Positions 52,086 to 64,000 of a stretch of 64,000 nt of DNA are shown here, piece by piece. Source of the DNA: Takashimella koratensis (taxonomy: Eukaryota; Basidiomycota; Tremellomycetes; Trichosporonales; Tetragoniomycetaceae); the NCBI GenBank assembly GCA_003116875.1, contig BCKT01000002.1, positions 1,550,001 to 1,614,000 of the forward strand. The letters are read 5' to 3'. The notes under the pieces are model-generated. The model saw nothing but the letters and a program-made list of their open reading frames with translations. It searched no databases and was not told the origin of the DNA. Numbering within the stretch: the first letter of the stretch is position 1; each line of letters starts with the position of its first letter. The translations under genes and the position numbers were made by a program.

Positions 52086-53812
52086 TCACAGGATCACGAT
52101 TTGCTCCTGCTCATCTCTTCCACCGCCAGTCTGGACCGATCCTAACTCGTGTTGCTTGTCATCGTCATGTAGTTTACCCAGCGGACGGATCTCCACAGTC
52201 CAAATCACAGGTCGACTCGTCCATATCCGCACTATCGGCTCACTCGGGACCAGATGATTCGAAGTCGAGATGAGGCCCTCAAACGAGGTAACGCCATCTG
52301 CCAGGGACGTCTCGTAAGCTTCAATGTGTAAACATCCCAGCAGCCGATCGTGTCCTCACCAAGATTCCATTTCAATCCGCTCGTCTGGACAAATGCTTGA
52401 TCCACTCCGACCGGCAAAATCCCGCAAGTTTGACCCATGGTGTGGTGATCAATGGCAATGTCGTGAGTGCCCTGCAAGTCAGTGACATCCTCTTGCAGTT
52501 GAACCCACCTCGTCGAGCACCCATGCTAAACTTTCTTCGCTCAAAACAAAAATATTCCTCTTCTTCCGAAGCTTGTAAAGCAAGGACATTGTGTGCACCG
52601 TCTGATCCACTCGACCTGAGAGTCCGCCCAATAACAACAGCGAAAACTGGACAGTTAGCCAAGCCGATGCGGGAAGAAGACTTGCCTTGTATTTCGTTCG
52701 CCTCTCAATAGACTCAATCTCGTGGATGCATTTCATCAAGTCGGTGGAGTATTGATCAGTATCCCTGTTCACGTCCGTCCCCTGAGGGTAAGCACCGAAC
52801 CAACAGTCATTGCCAACGTACTTTAGACAGGTAGTACTCGCGAACATCTGATCGAATGGAATCCAGATCACCTTTGATCATGGTAGGGAGATATCTGATT
52901 ATGAGCATTGATCATAGTTGTAGCTCACTTTGAACGTAGGTCTTCGCCCAGAAAGTCGAAAAGTCGATTGGCACCGCCGTCGGCACAAAGTCGAATAGCA
53001 CCTAGGTGATAAGCTACAACTCGACTGACCGTTAACTCACTTGATTCCCATACTCGGAAGAACACGTCCGGTCGAGTGATGGGCTGATTCAATATAATCA
53101 AGGCGTACGATTGCTGGGGTGTCCCGGATAGGAGGTCCGATTGCCAATAGCTAACTTGAGCAGCGCGGGTTGAAACTCGTCTTTGAGGAGGTGCAGGCAA
53201 ACGATCGTCTTCCGCTTCAGTCAACGCCTTGGAAACAGCTGAGATGATTTCGCCACTTCGTCCGGCGACTTTGGGCAAGGTCTCGCCATTGGAACGGCGA
53301 ATGACTTCGAACACGACGTCTTTCCGGGGCTGATTGGTCCTGGCAACTTCTACCGCAGCCAAACTTTGCTGTATGATGGTGGACGATGGCCTATTACTCG
53401 TTGGTTGCAACTTGCCACTCTCAATCGATTTCAAGGATGAAGACGAGGAGGAGACGGGGAGTGTTGCTCGGCGAGGGGGTAGAGCGGGTCCTTTGGTAGA
53501 TGCCTTTCGAGGGGGCAAGGGTGGTCCAGACTTGCGGGTTTGAGGCTCTGACGGAACACGTTGCCTGAATGGGTTGTTGCTCGACTGACTCTGATTCGCA
53601 TGTAACCATTCGTTGTTGCTATCTCCATCGCTGTCTTGGTATGCTCTTCCAAAGCTGTGGTCGGAAGGAGCTCTTTGAGATGCACGAGCCGGTCGGAATT
53701 CGGACAAGGACGACGAGGATGAACCCCGGAGCGGCTCGTCTCGATAGGAGGAGCTCGACTGTTGTTGAGGATGACCGATACCAATTTGCTGAGACATGGG
53801 TCTTGGCGGCAT
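52086..53812 (-). CDS. THI80: Thiamine pyrophosphokinase with long disordered N-terminus
   Basis: Makes thiamine diphosphate from thiamine and ATP. Seven exons (53812-53041, 53001-52929, 52894-52822, 52781-52686, 52646-52509, 52471-52360, 52297-52086) give 491 residues, well above the usual 240-330. The catalytic part begins near residue 220: LIILNQPI, AIRLCADGGANRLFDFL, LPTMIKGDLDSIRSDVREYY, DQYSTDLMKCIHEIE (Asp/Thr substrate site) and LLLLGGLSGRVDQTVHT; the thiamine-binding C-terminal domain has WTSRPVIWTVEI. Residues 1-220 are Ser/Gln/Pro-rich with PPLPPRK and ALPPRRATLP motifs that could bind SH3 domains. Intron 52647-52685 is GC-AG; introns 53002-53040 and 52647-52685 are 39 nt without stops. 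Enzyme call firm. Confidence 0.92.
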
Positions 53813-54198
53813 AGTGAGATATGGGCTTGGGGTGAAGGGGGTTGGGGGAGGCTGGGGGACGCGGGAGCAGGTGGGGGGGGGGGGGGGGGGTGAGCAAGGA
53901 TGAAGGGGCGGGTGGTGGTGAGGGCGATAGGCGACAGTGAAGAGAGGAGATTCGAGGACGAGGTCGGTCGAGTGACTGGGGTCTCCAGATGTATAATGGT
54001 AATGGTCCCACGTGTATTTTATTACGGCGGGCGTGATAAGGATGCCTCCGCGACCGTGTCATTCCTCCCCGCTCCGGCGCTTTAACGACCGTGCGATCTC
54101 GGTGCCATCCACCACCACCACCACCACCATCTCCATCTCCCTCCTATCCACCCCTACCAACCCCATCCACCCCGACCCCGACCCCGACCCCAGCAGCC
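53813..54198. promoter_or_regulatory. Divergent promoter of TPK and V-ATPase B genes
   Basis: 386-bp spacer with an 18-base G run, CCCACGTG (around 54007-54014, an E-box) and ACCACC/CCCGACC repeats before the right-hand ATG. No TATA box seen. Confidence 0.5.
53873..53890 (+). repeat. G18 homopolymer
   Basis: Eighteen consecutive G residues inside a G-rich stretch. It could form a G-quadruplex; its exact length is likely uncertain in the assembly. Confidence 0.85.
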
Positions 54199-56704
<2,506 letters not shown>

Positions 56705-56804
56705 CGTGCTCTGTTAACATGTAATGAAGGGATGAAAGACTGTTTGACTGAACCATGCCATGCACAGAGAAATCGATAAACTGTACAGACGACGACTAGC
56801 TAGC

Positions 56805-58591
56805 TCACTTGCCATTCGGTGACCTGCTTGTTGCATCGTCGAGGAGCGACACAGCTGCCTTCCACACCTCAATACTCAATTCACCTGATCGCGACGACGC
56901 CATCAACCTGAAGAAGGATATTAGTTTCGACAAGGGACTGTTGACTCACCTTGCCAATTGCATCCGGCTCCTCAATCGAGATTCGGCAGCATCGGCGCCT
57001 CCAGGCAAGCGTCGGTCGGCGACAAAGCTGAGCTGAATTTGCTCGCCGACCTCCTCCGAGATTGAAACTCTGCTTGCGGAAGCATGGGCTCCATGTGCGG
57101 CGATGTACTCTCTGAATTTATCGACTTGGCTTGGACTAATGGATGTCACCGCATCACTAAGCTCGACAGAAACATACAGATCCACCTGTTCAACGTTTAG
57201 CAAAGTCTGAGAGTCTTCACGTACCGGCAACAAGCTCTTGCTCTCGCTCACAACGAGCGGTCGAACTTCACAGTCCATCTTTAGATCGTCCATAAATGGG
57301 TAATCGTACGGCACTCGTTGCTGGCTGATGCAATCTTTGAGAGCTTCCAGATTTTTCAAAGCTTTCTCGCTGAGTTGTCCACCGTTTCCCATATGATCTT
57401 CTTCGATGATAAGAACGGTTCCCGGTGCCATCTGCAAGAAACCAGCGTTGAGTGATGACTCCACGGCCGCAGGCCTGAACGGATGTGTGTGCAAGAGATC
57501 GATCGATAGTGGGAGAGACAAAACGACCGGAGCGACCGATTTGATGTACTTCAACAGGGGCTCGACGCTCTGGCCCGAAGGTCGAAGCAGATTGACTGCC
57601 AGAGTTCCCAGAGGAGTCATGGAAGGAGGGCGTGAGATGGGAGTTGCCAGGAGGGACAATAACAAGATCTCGGCGGCGACGAGGTCGGGTGGGTTGAACG
57701 CGTTGGAAAGGTAGGCGACAAGATCTTGACGAATGTCGCTGTCTTCAGACTGGGTCACAGGAGTTGAAGTTGGGTATATTGGCCTGGGCTCCGTGACCAC
57801 ATGAATGGCGGGAACCATTGAATGTTCGGTTTCGGTAAGACTTGCGGGCAACGGTGCGTTTGCAACAAGTCCAATCATTTCGTATGCGGATGCAGGTTTG
57901 AATTGGACATCATCGTAGATCTGATTCGATAAGTTACTGTTGCATACCCACACGATAGGAGCTTACTTTGAGAAGGGCGCCTAGATAGCTATCGCGAGAC
58001 TCTGGCAAGGTCCACTTGGCTTGCAGAGAAGGTGGGAGACTTGCAGCTTTCACTGTAAGGTTTTGCAAGCTAGCAGAGACGTCTTCGCGTATCGGTTCTT
58101 GCGCCCACGTCTGTTCACCAGGTATCCTAGCAAAGGCGTCATTGGTAGTCCTTCTAGGTCGTTTCGACCAGTTCAACTTACTGGATACCCCAGCCGACCC
58201 AACGCTCCTTCAGATCTGACCACGGATCTTGTCCCAATGTTTGATCTGCAGATGCGGGTTGATAAACCTCGGCGGGGTATCCCGTGTCCTGCAAAAGACA
58301 GCGGAACCTGACCAACGAGAAGAGAGGTGACGAGTGAGAGTAGTATGGTATCTGTGAGGGTGCAACAGTCAATCATTACGGGTTCAATTGTGGTTTCTGA
58401 GTAGTATTGCGGGAGTTTGCGGCTCTTACTGATGACAAGTCCTGGAGCTGACGTTGCACTGTCTCGAACAGTTGCTCGGTTGATCTTGAATGAGAGTCGA
58501 CTGCTGAGTTGTGTGGCTGCTGCTCGTTGTTGTCTTGCTCGTGCTCATGCTCGTGTAGGGCGGTTCTGATGATAGTCTCGAGAGGTAACAT
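56805..58591 (-). CDS. MCB1: Mini-chromosome maintenance complex-binding protein (MCMBP)
   Basis: Binds MCM2-7 subunits; aids MCM assembly and unloading in S phase. Six exons (58591-58430, 58351-58182, 58126-57967, 57920-57225, 57185-56950, 56907-56805) give 508 residues. Typical segments: the N-terminal VRFRCLLQDTGYPAEVY, the IPGEQTWAQ step, YDDVQFKPASAYEMIGLVAN, and the AAA-remnant core DLVAAEILLLSLLATPISRP, PLGTLAVNL, GTVLIIEEDHMGNGGQLSEK and QQRVPYDYPF. MCMBP is a degenerate relative of MCM proteins, so the lack of a Walker A motif is expected. Intron 57186-57224 is 39 nt without stops. Somewhat shorter than human (642). Divergent from SEC13 with 295 bp between starts. Confidence 0.9.
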
Positions 58592-58790
58592 GGTGGCTGT
58601 GAAGCAGGTGAAAAGAGATGAAGATGCAGATGAAGATGAAGATGAAGATTACGATTTCCTGTAGCGCGACGCGTTTGATCGAGCGAGGCCAAACGCCACA
58701 TGGCAGATTACGTAACACCACTGGCTAGCCACGTCCATTGGACCCACCGACACATCATCACCAGAGACCTGGACACCCATCTGCACCCAT

Positions 58791-58846
58791 CTCCACCTCA
58801 TCCACCTCATCCACCTCATCCACCCCATCCACCTCATCCACCTCTC
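58791..58846 (+). repeat. CATCCACCT 9-bp repeat array in the SEC13 leader
   Basis: About six near-perfect copies of CATCCACCT/CATCCACCC, read directly, ending some 40 bp before the SEC13 start. Confidence 0.85.
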
Positions 58847-58886
58847 ATCCTCCCAAGCTACCATCCACACAGCCCACATCCTAATC

Positions 58887-60244
58887 ATGGTCAGTCCCTT
58901 TCATTTCCCCCGTGCGGCTCTCAACCTTGCTTCGCTGACAATCTCCTTCTCTAGTCGGCTCCCGCAACCACGCAGCCCAACAAGGCTGTTCCCGTTGAGA
59001 CTCAGCACGAGGACATGATCGTAAGCAGCTGCTTCTTCACCTGCTCCTTGGCACCTACGTCTTTCCTCTTTCAATCTCTTTGTCACTCTCGTTGAGGAGG
59101 CTGGCTAAATCCATCTCAGCATGATGCGCAACTGGACCATTACGGTAAACGCTTGGCGACGTGTTCCTCGGACAAGACCATTCGCATCTTCAATGTCGTC
59201 AAGGGTGAAGCCAAGGGCGACCCCGTTATCCTCAAAGGGTGAGCGCCCTCTTCGCATGATCTCCATGACCACCGGCAGAGCTGACATGTTGAACAAAGCC
59301 ACACCGCTCCGGTCTGGCAAGTTAGCTGGGCTCACCCTTCATTTGGGTCCATCCTCGCATCGTGCTCGTACGACGGTCGTGTTTTCATCTGGAAAGAAGT
59401 CGGATCTGGGAATCGCTCTGGCAGCGGTGGAGAGTTGCAAGATGGCTGGGAGAGGATCAAGGAGCACACTCTTCACTCGGCGAGCGGTATGTTTTGTCGT
59501 GAGAGAAAGGAGTCAAAACTTAACCTGTCCCAGTCAACTCGATCGCGTGGGCTCCATTCGACCTGGGCCCGATCCTTGCATGCGCTTCAACGGATGGCAA
59601 GATCTCAGTTTTGACGTTTGAGAGTGCGTATCACACCTTTGATCCCGTGCCACCGATTGACTTTCAAAACAGACGATGGATCGACGGACGCGGTCATCTT
59701 CAATGCACACGGAACTGGCGCCAACGCAGTCTCCTGGGCTCCATCGGCACTGTCCGCCCCTGGTGCCAACCCTGCTCATAACGAGGTGGTCGTCCAAAAG
59801 CGATTTGTCTCAGGAGGATCGGACAACACGATTCGCATCTGGGGCTATGATGACAGTGCCAAGAAGTGGGTGGAGGAGGAGACTATTCGAGGTCACTCGG
59901 ACTGGGTTCGTGACGTCGCATGGGCGCCCAACATCGGCCTCCCCGGGATGTATATTGCCTCCGCCTCTCAAGTAAGTCAAAAGTCTGTGAGCGTCCAGCT
60001 GACCACCTAGGATCGCACCGTTCTCATCCACACTCGTCCCACCCCTGGAGCTCCATGGACTTCGACGGCGTTGCTTCCCAATGCCCCGGACAGCCAAGAT
60101 ATCCACTTCCCTGACGCTCTTTGGCGTGTGAGCTGGTCGGTCGCTGGCAACATTCTCGCTGTCAGCTGTGGTGATGGCAAGGTCAGCCTCTGGAAGGAAG
60201 CCGTCGGCAAGGGATGGGAGTGCGTCAGTGACTTTTCTAGCTGA
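58887..60244 (+). CDS. SEC13: COPII coat and nuclear pore protein Sec13
   Basis: WD40 protein shared by the COPII coat, the Nup84 complex and the SEA complex. Seven exons (58887-58889, 58955-59020, 59120-59238, 59299-59486, 59534-59623, 59673-59971, 60011-60244) give 332 residues. Sec13 hallmarks: [20 protein letters not shown] near the start, [94 protein letters not shown] and [20 protein letters not shown]. Six blades plus a gap for Sec31/Nup145C insertion, as expected. The first coding exon is the ATG alone, followed by GTCAGT. Neighbour WDR59 at the left belongs to the same SEA complex, a coincidence of distance (30 kb). Confidence 0.97.
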
Positions 60245-60319
60245 AAGGGATACAGTATGCATGCGTGTCGTAATATCAAATCGTTAATTCCACTGCTGTT
60301 TAAAAGTATCCACCTAAAT

Positions 60320-60836
60320 CTAATCAGCGCTTCTTGCAGCCCACACACAATGCTCTCGACATACCTTAGACCCAAGAGACGACCAAGGTGTGGATGCTTG
60401 TCCATTGAGTACAAGAAGAAATTTCTTGGCAATCTGAGGTCGGATCGAAGGTACAGCGGCCCCAGAAGGAGGGACCTCTGGTTCGGGGAGAGGAACCGAA
60501 TGGAACAGCAATCTGCCCAGCTGTATGGGTTGTAGGTCAGCGACTGGCAATAATAAACCATCTTTAGCTTACCTCACATTCCATGCGGGGTGACTCTTCT
60601 TCATCCCATTGAGACGCTAGCCCAAGGAGAAGCCGCAGACGCTCGGGTCCATCGAGGTACGGACCAGACTCGGCTTCATCGTCGTCATCTGTCTCTTTAT
60701 CTGTTCGGGGAGCCGTTGCTGAGGACAACAACTGCCCAGTCGGAGTAACGAGGAGCACAGTGTGAGGGCCGGCTGCCGGGTCGTCGCTGACTAGCGAGGA
60801 AAGGAGGCCGGATACGACAGCTGGAGAGACGAGCAT
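60320..60836 (-). CDS. Roadblock/LC7-domain protein, LAMTOR2-like
   Basis: Two clear exons (60836-60573, 60520-60320) give 154 residues. It opens MLVSPAVVSGLLSSLVSDD and continues VLLVTPTGQLLSSA, then an acidic insert and RLRLLLGLASQWDEEE, LGRLLFHSVPLP, RPQIAKKFLLVLNGQA and WSSLGSKV. This helix-strand-strand-helix-strand course fits Roadblock proteins of the Ragulator/EGO type (LAMTOR2/p14), which anchor Rag GTPases on the vacuole or lysosome. The 3' end is uncertain: GTATGT after SLGSK with an ATTAG acceptor 45 nt later could end the chain two codons on (stop at 60314). Its 3' end lies 76 bp from the SEC13 stop (convergent). Confidence 0.55.
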
Positions 60837-63800
60837 GTCATCGATTGGGCCGAATGACGAGCAGCAAGGTAGGTAGGTAAGAGAATGGTGTCAAATAAAG
60901 GAAGATCATGAAATGACGGTGGACATGATCAAAAGGCCGTCACGCGAGATCACGTGACCTCTCACGTTCAGAACAAGAACGCAACTCCTTTCTCCGGCTC
61001 TCTCAGCAAACAGAACATTGCCAAATAAGCTCTTGGCCTCTCCAGAATCGCGAGAGAGGCTCAATCATGTACAATGCTTTATTGTCAAAATGCTCTTGGG
61101 TGGAAAAGACGGGACACTCTTTCACATTCAACTACTCAACCCGTGATCATCAAATGACCCCTTGCCAGATGTTTTCTCCATATCCAAATCAGAAAATAGC
61201 GCCTGGTCACCTTGATCGGCAGAATATGGGGTTCTTTATTTTGACAACCGTTTGTTGATATCATTGATCGATCCAGCTGCGACTTTGCTCTTTATGTATA
61301 TTTCTAAAACCCTCCATATATTCATGGTAAAGCCAACCTATCAGAGTTTGTGTCACTCACCAAAAGATGCGCAATAGAGCGACATCAATGCATTCATCTG
61401 TAGCATGATGGGCTCAAGGTGATCTTGAACATGAATTTGGTCATCCATTGCACTCACTCCTTGGTGAACTCAGCATGTTCGGTCTTTTGGTGTCAAACTC
61501 TCATCAGTCCTTGCGCATGAAGTTCACCATCTAAACGCGTCGCCTGCAATACTCGATACCCAGATAAGACACATTGGATGCTTCGAAGCACAAATAATCA
61601 GAGCAAATCACTTTACTCCATTCCTATTCAATGGATAGACAAAGAATAAGTTTGTTGACGGACAAAAGATCAAGACAATTCTGAGTCAGCCTTCGCAAAT
61701 GCCGATGACTTCAATACGTCCTGTGTATCAAACAAAGAAAATCCGCTTAAAGCGTCCATCAGCCGGCATCGAAGACCTCCTGGGGCACGCAGCGAGATGT
61801 ATATACTTCGACATATTACCATTTGTTGCCGTCGTCATTCACAAGCGCTGTTGAAAGAGAAGAGACGTGACCTTATCTGATGTCGGAAGATGTACACATG
61901 ATTGTGCACGACGGTTTGCCCAGATCTCCTTTGGTCCCCAGCTTGGAGACAATCGCTCGCCTCTACAAACATGGCTCGCAATGTATGTTTATGCTGGGAC
62001 GTTGATAGGAAAAGTCATCCTTTTGGGAGATAAGAGTAGTGCTCTACTTGGTCTCAAACTTCACACTGACTAGGCGCTAGGATCTCAAACATTTCGCACC
62101 TGTCAAATTGTTTGTTTATCCCCTAGTGCTCTAAAGTGGTGTTCTCAGATTTAACCCGGTTATCAAGAGTTGCTCGATCCCATGTACTAATTATGTCGGC
62201 TTTCTTGTCTCTAGCTGTTGTGTTGCTTCAGTCGGTTTTTCGGTTTTACTGTGATATTGATCGTCAAATATTACGAATGTTTTCTGTCCATGTCTATATC
62301 GGATATTCTTTTTGAAAGAAAAAAAAAAGTATGTATAACTTGACAGAACCAGGGAGAAGCATCACTGACTCACATGTATTGGAGTAGTGCTCTGCTGGTT
62401 TAATTCCCAGTGGCTTGTTATTAGCCCCCCAGAAACTATCATTACTCCCGCGTTATCTCATCCCTTTTCTCCTCTGACTCCACCCCTTCTATCTCAATTT
62501 TCATTTATCGCTGTCATGTTTGTCAGTCGAGGAGTAGGAAGAAAGGCGAAGTGATCCCTTACATAGCACTACTCTCTCTATCAGTCTACGAGTTGAAACT
62601 TCGTCTTTTGTGCGTCGTCTTCTCTGACTTGAGCAAGGTAAGGTGAGTCTTGCTCTTAGGAGAGTTTTTGACATTTTCAATTGAGTAATGTTTGCCAGTC
62701 AAAAATGATTTTCACTCTCCAATGTATCAGTAGCTATTCGCTGTTGCATCAATATAGGCATGAGCACGCCGCGCCGGCTTGTCACTATCCCGCAGTTGTA
62801 ACTGATATGGCAAAGAATACATTGTCTCTGGCATTCCGATAATTTATTGAGAATGGATCATTCGAATAAAACGATGATGTGGGTGCCTATTTAAGACGGC
62901 ATAGCACATGTTGAATATGGCAGAGCCACTACTCAGCACACCATTCCGGCACAAACCTGCTACATGTTGTTTTCTTTCGCGTCCATTCGCCGGTCTCAAT
63001 GTGAAACAGCGATTCAAGACGAGAGGTCATAAGAAGTGATCTCACTCGGCATCAAATTGTCGAAACCTCTATCATGTGAAAGGGAGAACCGTGGGAGCTG
63101 CAAGGTGAATGAGCCTCTTGACAACAATCAAAAAGCACTACTACTTGGACGATCTAATATTTACCCTCTCTTCCAATGCACCGCACATATTCGGATTGGC
63201 CTGCAGGGCCATCCCTTTGTTATATCTCCCAGAATAAATGCCATCACTTCACGAGTTTTGCTATTTGCTAAACTCTGCTGTCAGATCTCCTCTTGTTCCG
63301 TGTGTTCCTCTTTTCGCACTTGGTACAATCTAGATTTAACAACCAAACGAGCATATGGACGAGATCAACTTCAACTTTCGATTTCCCACCCAGCTCATTT
63401 GCCATTTCTTTTGTACTTGAATGACCTTTTTTTTCCGCTAAATTCACCACCCTCCGTCTGCTAAAACAAAATACCTGACGTGATTGCTATCGGCGTAGGC
63501 CCATGGTCCCAATCAAGTTACCCCTTGGTCATTGGCATGGATAGGAGGATCGAGTGATCCTTTGGACATGTACGATACGGACATGAGCACACACGCATTT
63601 CATACACTCTACAAAGAAAGATACATAGGTTTAATCTTCAAGACTTGTGAGCAAACATACCATGCATGAAATTCCTGGTGATGGCACGGCAACTTGGTTT
63701 TGGCTTTCCTCCTTCTATATAACAAAGGTCGACGTGGTTGTATCAACCAAATGCTATGACTGCCCACCTCCTTTCTTGGGTCGTTCTCCAAATATCTTTG

Positions 63801-64000
63801 TACCTACACGCACACTGTTACTCCCGTCTATTGCAGCCTGTACGTAGTCTGCACTCATACCCATACTCAATTCCAATGAAGTGTTTGCGATGCCGGCCTC
63901 AGACAGTAATCTCTCAAGGTTGTGTTTGGTTTCCTTGAGACATGCAAAATCAGGGTTGGGCGCATCATTGGCGTGAGATGCATCCCAAGAACCAATTGTC
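60837..64000. other. AT-rich 3.1-kb region without a supportable gene
   Basis: From about 61000 the sequence becomes clearly richer in A and T than the gene-bearing part (lines near 62220-62340 are about 30-40% GC by eye against about 55-65% in coding regions), and no reading frame shows codon bias, splice rhythm or a known motif. The longest frame (63036-63464, 142 codons) is Cys/Ser/Leu-rich with no family. No terminal repeats, tRNA or rRNA recognised. It could be eroded transposon, the edge of a centromere or subtelomere, a non-coding RNA locus, or the intron-rich edge of a gene outside the window. The first 100 bases hold the promoter of the Roadblock gene with a CACGTG at 60952-60957. 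Confidence 0.55.

Noticed and set aside
63036..63464. 142-codon frame in the AT-rich end
   Set aside because: Length is within chance for this composition, and the product has no recognisable domain or codon preference.

Overview
This is a fungal nuclear contig, most likely from a basidiomycete yeast of the Tremellomycetes (the group of Cryptococcus, Kwoniella and Trichosporon). Nearly every gene is cut by very short spliceosomal introns (GTRAGT donors, CTRAC branch sites, YAG acceptors, many only 32-40 nt). ATG contexts are CA-rich, 5' leaders are pyrimidine-rich, and every recognisable product is a eukaryotic core protein. Complex I is present (an NDUFB2-like gene). The class assignment is an inference from gene structure and protein style, since no rRNA or ITS is in the window. 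I rebuilt 28 gene models by splicing by eye. Every assigned exon set adds up to a whole number of codons, which is a useful internal check. One further small gene is only a candidate.

Layout, left to right: gamma-glutamyltransferase (+); mitochondrial RNA polymerase RPO41 (-); an IRC20/SHPRH-type SNF2-RING ubiquitin ligase with 23 introns (-); an NmrA-like oxidoreductase (+); a DUF218 membrane protein (+); a two-finger C2H2 transcription factor with a long low-complexity upstream region (-); eIF2-gamma (-) divergent from a tiny complex I subunit (+); WDR59/Mtc5 of the SEA/GATOR2 complex (-); a two-span membrane protein (+) whose stop overlaps that of a Swd3/WDR5-like gene (-); the cohesin kleisin Rad21/Scc1 (-) divergent from a PHOSPHO-type phosphatase (+); mitoribosomal mL43 (-) divergent from a short THOC5-like protein (+); and two tandem GH128-type secreted glycosidases (-), one of which has lost its acid/base glutamate.

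The right half carries RCY1-type F-box/Sec10/CaaX recyclin (+); an 18-exon MFS transporter (+); a small unknown protein (+); a LysM-domain protein (-); the splicing factor SF3B1/Hsh155 (-); thiamine pyrophosphokinase with a long disordered N-terminus (-); V-ATPase subunit B with 19 exons (+); the MCM-binding protein MCMBP (-) divergent from SEC13 (+); a Roadblock/LAMTOR2-like gene (-); and finally about 3.1 kb of AT-rich sequence with no gene that I can support.

The genes do not form one pathway. This is ordinary compact core genome, and I see no phage, CRISPR, insertion sequence or defence-type system. Loose functional links exist: WDR59, SEC13 and the LAMTOR2-like protein all belong to the nutrient-sensing/TORC1 or endomembrane world, and cohesin, MCMBP and Swd3 to chromosome biology. 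The most notable observations are about gene architecture (a 5-nt microexon, start-codon-only first exons, stop-free 39-nt introns, GC-AG introns) and the apparent GH128 pseudoenzyme next to its intact paralogue.
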